The notes: generated by a model from the sequence alone, not told the origin. A stretch of 5,998 nt of DNA from Bacteroidota bacterium (GCA_023453125.1 JAEXUB010000121.1:1-5998), one strand, 5' to 3'. Positions 1-5,024 are shown, counted from the first letter of the stretch. Program-made: numbers and translations.

Positions 1-781
1 TTTCATTCAGAATGCTCCAGATAAAATCGGCAAAGTAGGAATCGCTGAAGCTGAATTTTCCCCGCAGCGCTACATAGAAAGGATATCCCGAAACATATTT
101 TGTAACGATTCGGATATCTTTTCCCCCCATAAAAACCGACTGCCTGAAATCCCACAGGTTCATTTTAATTGTCTGGCTCGAAATATAGGTGCCGAAACTC
201 CCGGCAACGCTCCAGTTATTGGGAAGGTTTTTCCATTCAAGCTTAATATTATATTCTTTATCCCAGTTAATCATCGGAAGAATAAAAAAAGTCTCACCGA
301 AAATGTGGAAATAATTTTCGTTTATAATAGGCTGATACCGCGATGCGATTTCAATGGCTGAAAAATTCCTTACATCAAAAAGCTCATATGCAATTGTTAC
401 TAAAGATTTAGAGGGATGGTTAACAACCCGCTGGTTTTGGATTCCGTTCTCTTCAATTGATGTATAGGGGCTTACGGGGCGGAGCAGTCTGGTGCAGTTC
501 TCAATCGGCTGGTCGCCGAATTTATCCGGAATGAAAATAATTGTCCTCCCCGATTCATCCCCCCGGAATGTAATCTGAACGGAGAGGCTTAGTTTATTCT
601 TTTTGCTGTAATCATAGACGGGTTCAATTAAAACCTGAAGATCTGACTCGGCGGCTTTAAATGATTTCTGGTTCCCCCCGGGAGAAACGGCAGAAATTCC
701 CGCGTATAAACTATTTCCACCGAAGGCAAAAAGAATTATATACGCCGAAAGGTAAATAATGGCCGGTAAACGTCTTTTCAA
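1..781 (-). CDS. Secreted M61-like protein, N-terminal part (runs off the left edge)
   Basis: An open frame of 260 codons reads leftward without a stop and leaves the window at base 1, so the C-terminus is missing. The start is TTG at 779-781: an in-frame TAA lies a few codons upstream, no ATG occurs before residue 170, and an AAGGA ribosome site (791-795) sits 9 bases away. Residues 1-27 form a classical signal peptide (MKRR, hydrophobic stretch, then SLYA before the likely cleavage site), so the product is exported. Residues 48-210 look like beta-rich N-terminal domains. The FHIFGETFFILP stretch (158-169), EWKNLPNNW (182-190) and FMGGKDIRIV...YPFYVALRGKFSFSD (217-247) resemble the N-terminal region of M61 glycyl-aminopeptidase-like proteins. 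The M61 zinc motif (HExxH) would lie beyond the edge, so peptidase activity cannot be judged. Family assignment is by recall and moderate. Confidence 0.6.
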   Translation of the reverse strand, partial: MKRRLPAIIYLSAYIILFAFGGNSLYAGISAVSPGGNQKSFKAAESDLQVLIEPVYDYSKKNKLSLSVQITFRGDESGRTIIFIPDKFGDQPIENCTRLLRPVSPYTSIEENGIQNQRVVNHPSKSLVTIAYELFDVRNFSAIEIASRYQPIINENYFHIFGETFFILPMINWDKEYNIKLEWKNLPNNWSVAGSFGTYISSQTIKMNLWDFRQSVFMGGKDIRIVTKYVSGYPFYVALRGKFSFSDSYFADFIWSILNE

Positions 782-790
782 GAAAAATTT

Positions 791-795
791 TCCTT
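791..795 (-). promoter_or_regulatory. Ribosome binding site deciding the TTG start
   Basis: AAGGA on the minus strand lies 9 bases upstream of the TTG at 779-781. The nearby ATG at 802-804 is in another frame and hits TGA after eight codons, so this site supports the TTG as the real start. Confidence 0.6.
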
Positions 796-857
796 ACGCG
801 TCATTTATATAGTGTACCAGCATAATAATAAGAAAATCGGAACCATTTTAAAAGGAT

Positions 858-877
858 AAAAAGAATCCCCCCGGATT
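858..877 (-). terminator. Possible weak terminator after the first STAS-like gene
   Basis: On the minus strand AATCC-GGGG-GGATT forms a 5-bp stem with a 4-base loop (864-877), followed by C and five T (858-862). It lies about 60 bases downstream of the 939-1322 gene and upstream of the M61-like gene. A GC-rich palindrome (CCGGCNGCCGG type) just before it at 892-902 could add structure. The stem is short, so the call is tentative. Confidence 0.4.
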
Positions 878-938
878 AAATTTTTTTTATCCCGGCGGCC
901 GGTGGAAGTCTTTAACAGGGGAATGCAGCTGCTCAATT

Positions 939-1322
939 TCAGACGGAGGCAGCAACTTCCTTTTCTTCGAGTGCTTTTTCCGCGGCATCCATTGTAGGTA
1001 CATACTTAACCTTAAAGAGATGTTCATTGCCGGTATGGTTTGCAAACTGAACCATTCCAGCCTGAGCTCCCCCTACCACGCGCACAATCCGGTTAACCCT
1101 TTTCTCTTCAACAATTTTTAAGATATCCCTGAATACTCTTTCGGAGCCGGGGAGCCCGAGCCGGAAGAGAGTTATATCCGTAATAATATCGAAGCCCGTG
1201 CTAAGTGTCGCCGATTCTGCAATAATGGATTTTTTAACCGCGGCCGCTTCCTCTTCGGTAATAAAACCTGCCAATGAAATTATGAGCCGGTTTTTTTCTA
1301 TATTTGCCGTTACGCGATGCAT
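939..1322 (-). CDS. STAS/SpoIIAA-like small protein, paralog A
   Basis: A 127-residue soluble protein without signal peptide or membrane segment. Its pattern is an N-terminal beta strand pair (NRLIISLAGFIT, 11-22), an acidic helix rich in Glu/Ala, GFDIITDI (43-50), the invariant-looking FRLGL (53-57), a second helix, then VNRIVRVVGGAQAGM (76-90) and a C-terminal PTMDAAEKAL helix. This alternating strand/helix order fits the STAS/SpoIIAA-like fold, proteins often found as regulators or of unknown role. About half the residues match the paralog at 2049-2414 over the first 94 positions. The start ATG at 1320-1322 has no good Shine-Dalgarno, and no better in-frame start is evident. It is transcribed divergently from the HAD gene across a 117-base AT-rich gap. 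The function is unknown; there is no kinase or sigma-factor partner in the window. Confidence 0.75.
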   Translation of the reverse strand: MHRVTANIEKNRLIISLAGFITEEEAAAVKKSIIAESATLSTGFDIITDITLFRLGLPGSERVFRDILKIVEEKRVNRIVRVVGGAQAGMVQFANHTGNEHLFKVKYVPTMDAAEKALEEKEVAASV

Positions 1323-1391
1323 ATATTGCAGCTATATTATTTTTAGTTATTTCGGAATTATTATTTCCCTCAATAGAATTATCGTAAAATT

Positions 1392-1397
1392 TATAAT
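1392..1397 (+). promoter_or_regulatory. Possible -10 element for the HAD phosphatase gene
   Basis: A perfect TATAAT lies 43 bases upstream of the HAD start codon in the divergent AT-rich spacer (1323-1439). No good TTGACA-like box is seen 16-18 bases upstream, so this is a weak promoter call in a region where TATAAT can occur by chance. Confidence 0.3.
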
Positions 1398-1439
1398 ATT
1401 ATTTAGGGGAAAAAACAATCTCTTTTCGGGAAGGAATTT

Positions 1440-2048
1440 ATGAACAAATATTCTGTAATAGTATTTGATCTTGGGAATGTACTCATTTCCTTCGATTATA
1501 AGCCATTTATACGGAAATTGAACGAAATCCGCTCTAATTTGGGGGATGAATTATACTCCCGCTACAGGGAAAATTATCATATTCACCGTGCCTTCGAAGC
1601 GGGATTAATGACAGAGGGGCAATTTCTGGACACTATGTCCGAATGGACCGGCGGGCTGGTGGAAAAGGAATATTTCTGCAAAATCTTCTCCGATATATTT
1701 ACCGAAAAGAAGGAAATGACCTCGCTGCTTCCGAAACTGAAGGAAAGATATAAACTGGTTTTACTCTCAAACACCAACAGCATTCACAAGAAATATGGTT
1801 ATGAGCATTACCCGTTTTTGAAATATTTCGATAAGCTCTGCCTGTCCCACGAAATTGGGGCGGTAAAGCCGGAGGAAAAAATTTACGCCGCGGTAACAGG
1901 ATATACAAAACTTCCACCGGAAGAACACATTTTCATAGACGATATAAAAGAGTACGCCGAAGGGGCAATTAATAACGGATGGGATGCGGTGCATTTTACC
2001 GGGTATGAAAACCTTCTTATGGAATTCGGGAAGAGGGGAATTATTTAA
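1440..2048 (+). CDS. HAD-superfamily hydrolase, YihX-like phosphatase
   Basis: A 202-residue cytosolic protein with all HAD subfamily I motifs. Motif I is FDLGNVL with the nucleophile Asp10, motif II is LLSNTN with Ser110, motif III is Lys143 in VKPEEKIY, and motif IV is FIDD with Asp167/Asp168. Residues 17-90 form a helical cap. The position two after the nucleophile is Gly12, not the usual Asp general acid. That DLGNV form is shared with E. coli YihX (an alpha-D-glucose-1-phosphate phosphatase) and with epoxide-hydrolase N-terminal phosphatase domains, as is the SNTN motif. The length (about 200 aa) is normal for YihX. The likely reaction is phosphate removal from a small sugar phosphate; the substrate cannot be read from sequence. 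AAGGA at 1431-1435 lies close to the ATG. The gene sits between two STAS-like paralogs on the other strand and its stop codon directly abuts that of paralog B. Confidence 0.88.
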   Translation: MNKYSVIVFDLGNVLISFDYKPFIRKLNEIRSNLGDELYSRYRENYHIHRAFEAGLMTEGQFLDTMSEWTGGLVEKEYFCKIFSDIFTEKKEMTSLLPKLKERYKLVLLSNTNSIHKKYGYEHYPFLKYFDKLCLSHEIGAVKPEEKIYAAVTGYTKLPPEEHIFIDDIKEYAEGAINNGWDAVHFTGYENLLMEFGKRGII

Positions 2049-2414
2049 TTACTTATTCCTGAGATAATCTTCCGCCTCTGCAAGAGTAGGAACAAATACG
2101 GGGGTATATTTTTCATGTTTCTTTGTAGCCTGGGCAATCTGAATCATTCCCGCGCGGGCAGAACCGACAACTCTAACAACCCTGTTCACCTTTCGTTCAA
2201 TCAGAAACGCAACTACCTCATTTAATACATTTGCTGTTTCATCAAGTCCCAGCCTGAAGAGGGATATATCATTTATTACATCAAACCCGGGGGAAAGCTT
2301 ATTAACCTCAATAATAATATCCTGTTTAATATCAATAGTTTCCTCGGCCGATAAAAAGCCGCTCAATGTTAAATAGAGGCGGTTGAGGTTAATATCTGCG
2401 CGTACTTTATACAT
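2049..2414 (-). CDS. STAS/SpoIIAA-like small protein, paralog B
   Basis: A 121-residue soluble protein homologous to the product of 939-1322. It shares NRL at 11-13, a GF at 19-20, PGFDVINDISLFRLGL (42-57), VNRVVRVVGSARAGMIQ (76-92) and a closing helix with PTLAEAEDYL. The spacing between the conserved blocks is identical, so the pair arose by duplication. The C-terminal helix is shorter than in A and lacks its Glu/Ala tail. The predicted fold is the alternating strand/helix STAS/SpoIIAA-like type; the role is unknown. No strong ribosome site precedes the ATG at 2412-2414, just as for paralog A. A TATAAA (2429-2434) could be its -10 element. Its stop codon (2049-2051) follows the HAD stop with no spacer. 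Confidence 0.75.
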   Translation of the reverse strand: MYKVRADINLNRLYLTLSGFLSAEETIDIKQDIIIEVNKLSPGFDVINDISLFRLGLDETANVLNEVVAFLIERKVNRVVRVVGSARAGMIQIAQATKKHEKYTPVFVPTLAEAEDYLRNK

Positions 2415-2493
2415 AATGAATCATTTTGTTTATAATTCAGATTATCGAGAAGGGAAGATAAAATTTTAATGATGAAGAGTAAAATATAAAATG

Positions 2494-2520
2494 AAAAAAG
2501 CCGCCCTGGGGCGGCTTTTT
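2494..2520 (-). terminator. Intrinsic terminator of ahpC
   Basis: A GCCGCC/GGCGGC stem (2500-2505 with 2510-2515) closes a 4-base loop and is flanked by six A on one side and five T on the other. On the minus strand the run of T follows the stem 14 bases after the ahpC stop. The A and T flanks make it formally bidirectional, but no plus-strand gene enters from the left. Confidence 0.9.
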
Positions 2521-2533
2521 AAGGGGAAAAAAC

Positions 2534-3097
2534 TTAGATTTTTCCTACGAGGTCAATTCCAGGCTTCAAGGTATCGGCACCCGGAACCCAGTTTGCAGGG
2601 CATACGAGTCCCGGATGTTCTCTTACGAAAGCGGCGGCTTCGAGCTTGCGCAGAATTTCCCCTGCGTTGCGCCCTATGCTGTTATCGTGAATATCCAGCG
2701 CCTTCAGAACTCCGTCGGGGTCAATTATAAATGTACCGCGGAGGGATAATCCCTCTTCCTCAATATAGGTGCCGAAAGCCCTGCACAATTCTGCTTTCGG
2801 ATCGGCAGCCATCGGGTAAGTAATTTTTGCAATAGCCGGTGAAGCATCGTGCCATGCCTTATGTACAAATACTGTGTCGGTGCTTACGCTTATTATTTCA
2901 GCGCCGTTCTTCTTGAATTCATCATATCTCTTTGCTGCATCTTCAAGCTCGGTGGGGCATACGAATGTAAAGTCGGCAGGGTAGAAGAGCATCACAACCC
3001 ATTTTCCCTTATAAGCGTGAAGGCTTGAATCCTTAAACTGGTCTTCGTGATAGACTTGAAATTTAATATCAGGTACGGTTTGTCCTATTTTAAGCAT
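2534..3097 (-). CDS. ahpC: Peroxiredoxin AhpC (typical 2-Cys)
   Basis: This 187-residue cytosolic peroxidase reduces hydrogen peroxide and alkyl hydroperoxides. It is the same length as E. coli AhpC and also ends in LVGKI. The peroxidatic Cys47 is in FYPADFTFVCPTE (38-50), and the resolving Cys166 is in GLVCPANW (163-170), the arrangement of the AhpC/Prx1 class that works as disulfide-linked dimers. SVSTDT (70-75), HKAWH (79-83) and RGTFIIDPDG (120-129) are further family hallmarks. No ahpF (flavoprotein reductase) is adjacent, so the electron donor must be encoded elsewhere. AGGAG at 3103-3107 lies 5 bases from the ATG. The gene is monocistronic: an asnA terminator lies upstream and its own terminator downstream. 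I saw no clear OxyR or PerR operator in the AT-rich 3098-3218 leader. Confidence 0.96.
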   Translation of the reverse strand: MLKIGQTVPDIKFQVYHEDQFKDSSLHAYKGKWVVMLFYPADFTFVCPTELEDAAKRYDEFKKNGAEIISVSTDTVFVHKAWHDASPAIAKITYPMAADPKAELCRAFGTYIEEEGLSLRGTFIIDPDGVLKALDIHDNSIGRNAGEILRKLEAAAFVREHPGLVCPANWVPGADTLKPGIDLVGKI

Positions 3098-3102
3098 ATT
3101 TT

Positions 3103-3107
3103 CTCCT
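3103..3107 (-). promoter_or_regulatory. Shine-Dalgarno of ahpC
   Basis: AGGAG on the minus strand lies 5 bases upstream of the ATG at 3095-3097. It shows that this genome uses classical anti-SD pairing for at least some genes. Confidence 0.8.
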
Positions 3108-3209
3108 TTTATTATTGTTGTTTTAATAATGAACAGAGATTTTTTAAAAAAGGTTTATTTTAGAGGAATTTTTTTCTTAAAAAGGAATCCGAATGCGCTA
3201 AAACTGAAG

Positions 3210-3250
3210 AAAACAGCCGCCGGCGGGAGGGATCTTAAGCCTCCGCCGGC
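3210..3250 (-). terminator. Probable terminator of asnA
   Basis: GCCGGCGG (3219-3226) pairs with CCGCCGGC (3243-3250). The stem continues after a single bulged G (3227) with AGG/CCT (3228-3230 with 3240-3242) around a 9-base loop: 11 bp of mostly GC. On the minus strand it begins 8 bases after the asnA stop and is followed by GCTGTTTTC, so the T run is short and slightly displaced. This separates asnA from ahpC. Confidence 0.7.
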
Positions 3251-3258
3251 ATAAAAAA

Positions 3259-4284
3259 TCAGAGGAGTGAGATTCCCTTCGAAAGAAGCTCCCTTTTAAT
3301 TTCTTCCGGCCAGATGCCCGCCTGAACTTCGCCGATATGCTGTTTACGGAGTAGAAGCATACACAGCCTGCTTTGACCGATTCCCCCTCCGATGCTCAGA
3401 GGGACATTTTCGGTTATTACCTGTTTGTGAAAAAAGAGGTTCAGGCGTTCAAGGCTTTCAGTAAGGCTAAGCTGTTTATATAAGGCTATGCTGTCTACCC
3501 TTATTCCCATTGAAGAGAGCTCAAAGGCTCTTCCGAGCTGAGGATTCCATACGATTATATCTCCGTTCAATCCGGTAAATCCCTCTTCGTTGCCGGTAGA
3601 CCAGTCGTCATAATCGGGAGCCCTCTTATCGTGCGGCTTCCCGTCACTAAGCTGAGCCCCAATTCCGATAATAAAAACTGCGCCGAATAATCGGGCCGCT
3701 TTATCTTCCCTTTCTTTTGCCGAAAGGCGAGGAAATTCCCTGAGCAAATCTTCAGAGTGTATAAATGTAATTTTTTCCGGAAGAAAGGGTTCAATTCCGG
3801 GATAAACGCGGGCAATTTCAAGTTCGGTTAATCTTACCGACTCATAAATTTTTTCAACCGTGATTTTCAGATATTTCAATGTCCGGTCTTTTGGTGCAAT
3901 TCTCTTCTCCCAATCCCACTGGTCAACATATAAAGAATGTATTGGAGAGATTTCCTCATCGGGACGGAGCGCGCTCATACTTGTAAGTATTCCTTTTCCT
4001 TCTTCTACTGCAAGTTCCTTAAGCCTTACTCTCTTCCATTTAGCGAGGGACTGAACAACTTCCCCCCTTGTTCCGGCAGATGATTTTATTTTGAAACTTA
4101 CAGGAGATTCAACGCCGTTGAGATCATCGTTGATTCCGGTTCCGGAAAGTACTGCGAGGGGAGCCGAAATTTTTCTCAATTCAAGGTTTTCTGATAATGA
4201 ACGTGCAAAGAGTGACTTTACATCTTCAATTGCCCTCTCGGTTGTTTCAATATCAAGAACCGGTTCGTAAATAGTTGTTTTCAT
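3259..4284 (-). CDS. asnA: Aspartate--ammonia ligase AsnA (asparagine synthetase A)
   Basis: A 341-residue cytosolic enzyme that makes asparagine from aspartate, ammonia and ATP via an aspartyl-AMP intermediate, with a fold related to class II aminoacyl-tRNA synthetases. It aligns end to end with E. coli AsnA (330 aa) and carries the family blocks GTGINDDLNG (48-57), QSLAKWKR (78-85), ALRPDE (105-110), VDQWDWE (120-126), RAPDYDDWST (221-230), LNGDI (239-243), ELSSMGIRVD (255-264) and GGGIGQSR (299-306), then HIGEVQAGIWP near the end. It is glutamine-independent, unlike AsnB. Two identical copies of an AGGAG-containing repeat precede the ATG. It is transcribed alone behind a long leader (about 335 bases) that contains two Asn-rich leader ORFs and two terminators, so expression should respond to asparagine supply by attenuation. 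A terminator follows the stop. Confidence 0.97.
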   Translation of the reverse strand: MKTTIYEPVLDIETTERAIEDVKSLFARSLSENLELRKISAPLAVLSGTGINDDLNGVESPVSFKIKSSAGTRGEVVQSLAKWKRVRLKELAVEEGKGILTSMSALRPDEEISPIHSLYVDQWDWEKRIAPKDRTLKYLKITVEKIYESVRLTELEIARVYPGIEPFLPEKITFIHSEDLLREFPRLSAKEREDKAARLFGAVFIIGIGAQLSDGKPHDKRAPDYDDWSTGNEEGFTGLNGDIIVWNPQLGRAFELSSMGIRVDSIALYKQLSLTESLERLNLFFHKQVITENVPLSIGGGIGQSRLCMLLLRKQHIGEVQAGIWPEEIKRELLSKGISLL

Positions 4285-4286
4285 TT

Positions 4287-4308
4287 TATTCTCCTTTTAT
4301 TCTCCTTT
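4287..4308 (-). repeat. Perfect 11-bp tandem repeat duplicating the asnA Shine-Dalgarno
   Basis: AAAGGAGAATA occurs twice head to tail (4298-4308 then 4287-4297, read on the minus strand). The near AGGAG (4291-4295) is 6 bases from the ATG, the usual distance. The far AGGAG (4302-4306) is 17 bases away, too far to initiate directly, but it could act as a standby site or simply be a slippage product. Confidence 0.85.
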
Positions 4309-4330
4309 GTTTAATGTTAATTCCGTTCAA

Positions 4331-4360
4331 AAAAAAAGCTTACCCCTTTAGAGAGTAAGC
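4331..4360 (-). terminator. Attenuator terminator 2 (proximal to asnA)
   Basis: On the minus strand GCTTAC (4355-4360) pairs with GTAAGC (4338-4343), and CTC/GGG can add three pairs (one of them G-U) inside around a UAAA loop. At least seven T follow directly (4331-4337), with more A/T beyond. It lies 46 bases before asnA, so termination here would prevent asnA expression. The stop codon of leader 2 is inside its 3' arm. Confidence 0.8.
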
Positions 4361-4444
4361 CTTATTAGTTATAACTATTGGGCTCACTCCCGGAGGTGAA
4401 TTATTATTATTGTTGTTATTATTTCTTTTTTCGCAGTAATTCAT
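4340..4444 (-). CDS. Asn-rich leader peptide 2 of asnA
   Basis: A 34-codon ORF starting MNYCEKR, followed by eight consecutive Asn codons (codons 8-15, bases 4400-4423), then SPPGVSPIVITNKAYSLKG and TAA. Ten of 34 residues are Asn. AAT and AAC are both used. The ATG at 4442-4444 has a weak GGA about 7 bases upstream; an in-frame ATG at 4454-4456 would add MDFN and make 38 residues. The peptide itself probably has no function; its translation should report charged tRNA-Asn. A Pro-Pro-Gly (codons 17-19), a known EF-P-dependent stall motif, follows the Asn run directly. The stop codon lies in the 3' arm of terminator 2, unlike classical leaders, which end before the antiterminator. Confidence 0.82.
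   Translation of the reverse strand: MNYCEKRNNNNNNNNSPPGVSPIVITNKAYSLKG
4353..4389 (-). promoter_or_regulatory. Antiterminator 2
   Basis: On the minus strand GAGTGAGCC (4381-4389) can pair with GGCTTACTC (4353-4361) over 9 bp with one G-U, across a 19-base loop. The second strand is the 5' arm of terminator 2, so the two structures exclude each other. The first strand can instead join TCA-CTC in a 6-bp hairpin with one bulge (4384-4399), which would be the pause hairpin. Confidence 0.72.
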
Positions 4445-4463
4445 GTTAAAATCCATTTAAAAC

Positions 4464-4491
4464 AAAAAAGCCTTCCATTTCGGAAGGCTTT
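4464..4491 (-). terminator. Attenuator terminator 1 (distal from asnA)
   Basis: On the minus strand GCCTTCC (4482-4488) pairs with GGAAGGC (4470-4476) around a 5-base loop, extended by A-T pairs, followed by six T (4464-4469) and a T-rich tail. It is a textbook intrinsic terminator lying between the two leader ORFs, 25 bases after the stop of leader 1. Confidence 0.88.
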
Positions 4492-4538
4492 GTCTTTTTA
4501 ATCTTATTTATAAAGGTTAAATAACCGCAGCCTCCCGA
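4480..4538 (-). promoter_or_regulatory. Antiterminator 1
   Basis: On the minus strand TCGGGAGGCT (4529-4538) can pair with AGCCTTCCGA (4480-4489) over 10 bp with one G-U. The second strand is the 5' arm of terminator 1. The first strand lies in codons 20-23 of leader 1, just after its Asn codons, so a ribosome stalled on Asn leaves it free and one at the stop codon covers most of it. Confidence 0.72.
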
Positions 4539-4597
4539 CGGGGAATATTATTATTTCCGTTATTATTGAGATTGATGCGGTTATAAGCTGTTTTCAT
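4517..4597 (-). CDS. Asn-rich leader peptide 1 of asnA
   Basis: A 26-codon ORF with eight Asn codons (residues 6, 9, 11-13 and 15-17), ending IPRREAAVI and TAA. AGGA at 4610-4613 lies 12 bases upstream of the ATG (4595-4597), a long but usable spacing, just downstream of the predicted promoter. The stop codon lies before terminator 1, as in classical amino-acid leaders. The Asn codons are broken by Leu and Gly, unlike the unbroken run in leader 2, and the sequences around them differ, so the two leaders are not simple recent copies. A 9-bp perfect inverted repeat (4521-4529 with 4576-4584) encloses most of the ORF. Confidence 0.82.
   Translation of the reverse strand: MKTAYNRINLNNNGNNNIPRREAAVI
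4521..4584 (-). repeat. 9-bp inverted repeat inside leader 1
   Basis: ATAACCGCA (4576-4584, minus) and TGCGGTTAT (4521-4529) are perfect complements bracketing the Asn codons of leader 1. In untranslated RNA this stem would enclose the first antiterminator strand in its loop and share one base with it, favouring terminator 1. It may correspond to the protector (1:2) stem of classical attenuators. Confidence 0.65.
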
Positions 4598-4625
4598 TGT
4601 TTATCTGTTTCCTGATTTCAAAACC

Positions 4626-4654
4626 AATAAATGTAAAAGAAAATAAAATGTCAA
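4626..4654 (-). promoter_or_regulatory. Predicted promoter of the asnA leader
   Basis: A perfect TTGACA (4649-4654, minus) is followed after 17 bases by TTTATT (4626-4631), which matches TATAAT at four of six positions. Transcription would start near 4619, about 20 bases before leader 1. The overlapping TACATTTA is close to the Bacteroidota -7 box (TAnnTTTG), but its spacing to TTG is short. Confidence 0.55.
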
Positions 4655-4736
4655 GATGATTAATATTTTTTTTCTTTTATGTGATTATTATCGGAAGAAA
4701 AAAATATTTTTTTAGAAACGCTATGAATTTAAATGA

Positions 4737-5024
4737 ATGATTTGTATTTTGCTTCCGGTTTTCATGCCGACTTCTTTTAACAAAATTGAAAAAATTAACA
4801 GGAATTTTGCAGTGCAAAAAATTCAGTTGGATTTATCGAGTCATCCCGCCGCAAATTTGCTTTCGGAAAAAGTAAGACTTAGCAGAATCGAGATTATCAA
4901 AGAGACAGCTGTTGAAGAAGAACAGATGAGTATTGATTTTACGCCGGTTCAGCCCGACGCAAGGAAAACCAGACTGCCCAAGAAAATGATTATCGCTGTT
5001 CCGGGTTTTAAAAGTCTTAATTAA
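4737..5024 (+). CDS. Small hypothetical protein
   Basis: A 95-codon ORF, or 86 codons if it starts at the second ATG (4764-4766, MPTSF). I do not recognise the family. The N-terminus is hydrophobic only if the first ATG is used (MICILLPVFM). The body is hydrophilic, with a basic stretch (KIEKINRNF), an acidic segment EEEQ near residues 66-69 and a basic TRLPKK before a hydrophobic end IIAVPGF. No signal peptide, Cys pair or repeat is evident. Neither ATG has a Shine-Dalgarno, and a stop codon sits immediately before the first. Codon use resembles the neighbours, which supports it being real. It is divergent from asnA and overlaps the stop of the downstream opposite-strand gene by three bases. 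It could still be a chance ORF. Confidence 0.5.
   Translation: MICILLPVFMPTSFNKIEKINRNFAVQKIQLDLSSHPAANLLSEKVRLSRIEIIKETAVEEEQMSIDFTPVQPDARKTRLPKKMIIAVPGFKSLN

Larger units (their letters stand above)
4285..4654 (-). promoter_or_regulatory. asnA leader: tandem asparagine attenuators
   Basis: This gene-poor stretch upstream of asnA reads, on the minus strand: a TTGACA-type promoter (4626-4654), leader peptide 1 (4517-4597), antiterminator 1, terminator 1 (4464-4491), leader peptide 2 (4340-4444), antiterminator 2, terminator 2 (4331-4360), then a doubled Shine-Dalgarno and asnA. Both leader ORFs are packed with Asn codons, matching the product of AsnA. In both units a strand just downstream of the Asn codons can pair with the 5' arm of the terminator: 4529-4538 with 4480-4489 (10 bp, one G-U) and 4381-4389 with 4353-4361 (9 bp, one G-U). 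The expected behaviour is that shortage of charged tRNA-Asn stalls the ribosome, the antiterminator forms and asnA is transcribed, while plenty of Asn lets the terminators form. The parts are seen in sequence; the mechanism is inferred from trp/his-type attenuators. Confidence 0.85.

Noticed and set aside
1198..1443. Plus-strand ORF of 81 codons
   Set aside because: It is antisense to the conserved STAS-like paralog A, and its tail is the AT-rich divergent spacer.
1583..1994. Overlapping minus-strand ORFs opposite the HAD gene
   Set aside because: They are antisense shadows of a gene with all four HAD motifs.
2491..2730. Plus-strand ORF of 79 codons
   Set aside because: It begins in the ahpC terminator and is antisense to the C-terminal part of ahpC, which is unambiguous.
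3098..3210. OxyR/PerR-type operator upstream of ahpC
   Set aside because: The region is AT-rich but I could not find a convincing palindrome of either type.
3860..4054. Plus-strand ORF of 64 codons, and a minus-strand ORF at 3567-3821
   Set aside because: Both lie within asnA in other frames and show no recognisable protein.
4400..4423. ATT/GTT trinucleotide run that looks like a simple microsatellite
   Set aside because: On the minus strand it reads as eight Asn codons inside an ORF placed between two terminators upstream of asnA, and it mixes AAT and AAC, so a leader peptide explains it better than slippage.
4331..4600. T-box riboswitch upstream of asnA
   Set aside because: The conserved T-box antiterminator sequence (AGGGTGGNACCGCG) and specifier-loop features are absent, while Asn-rich leader ORFs are present.
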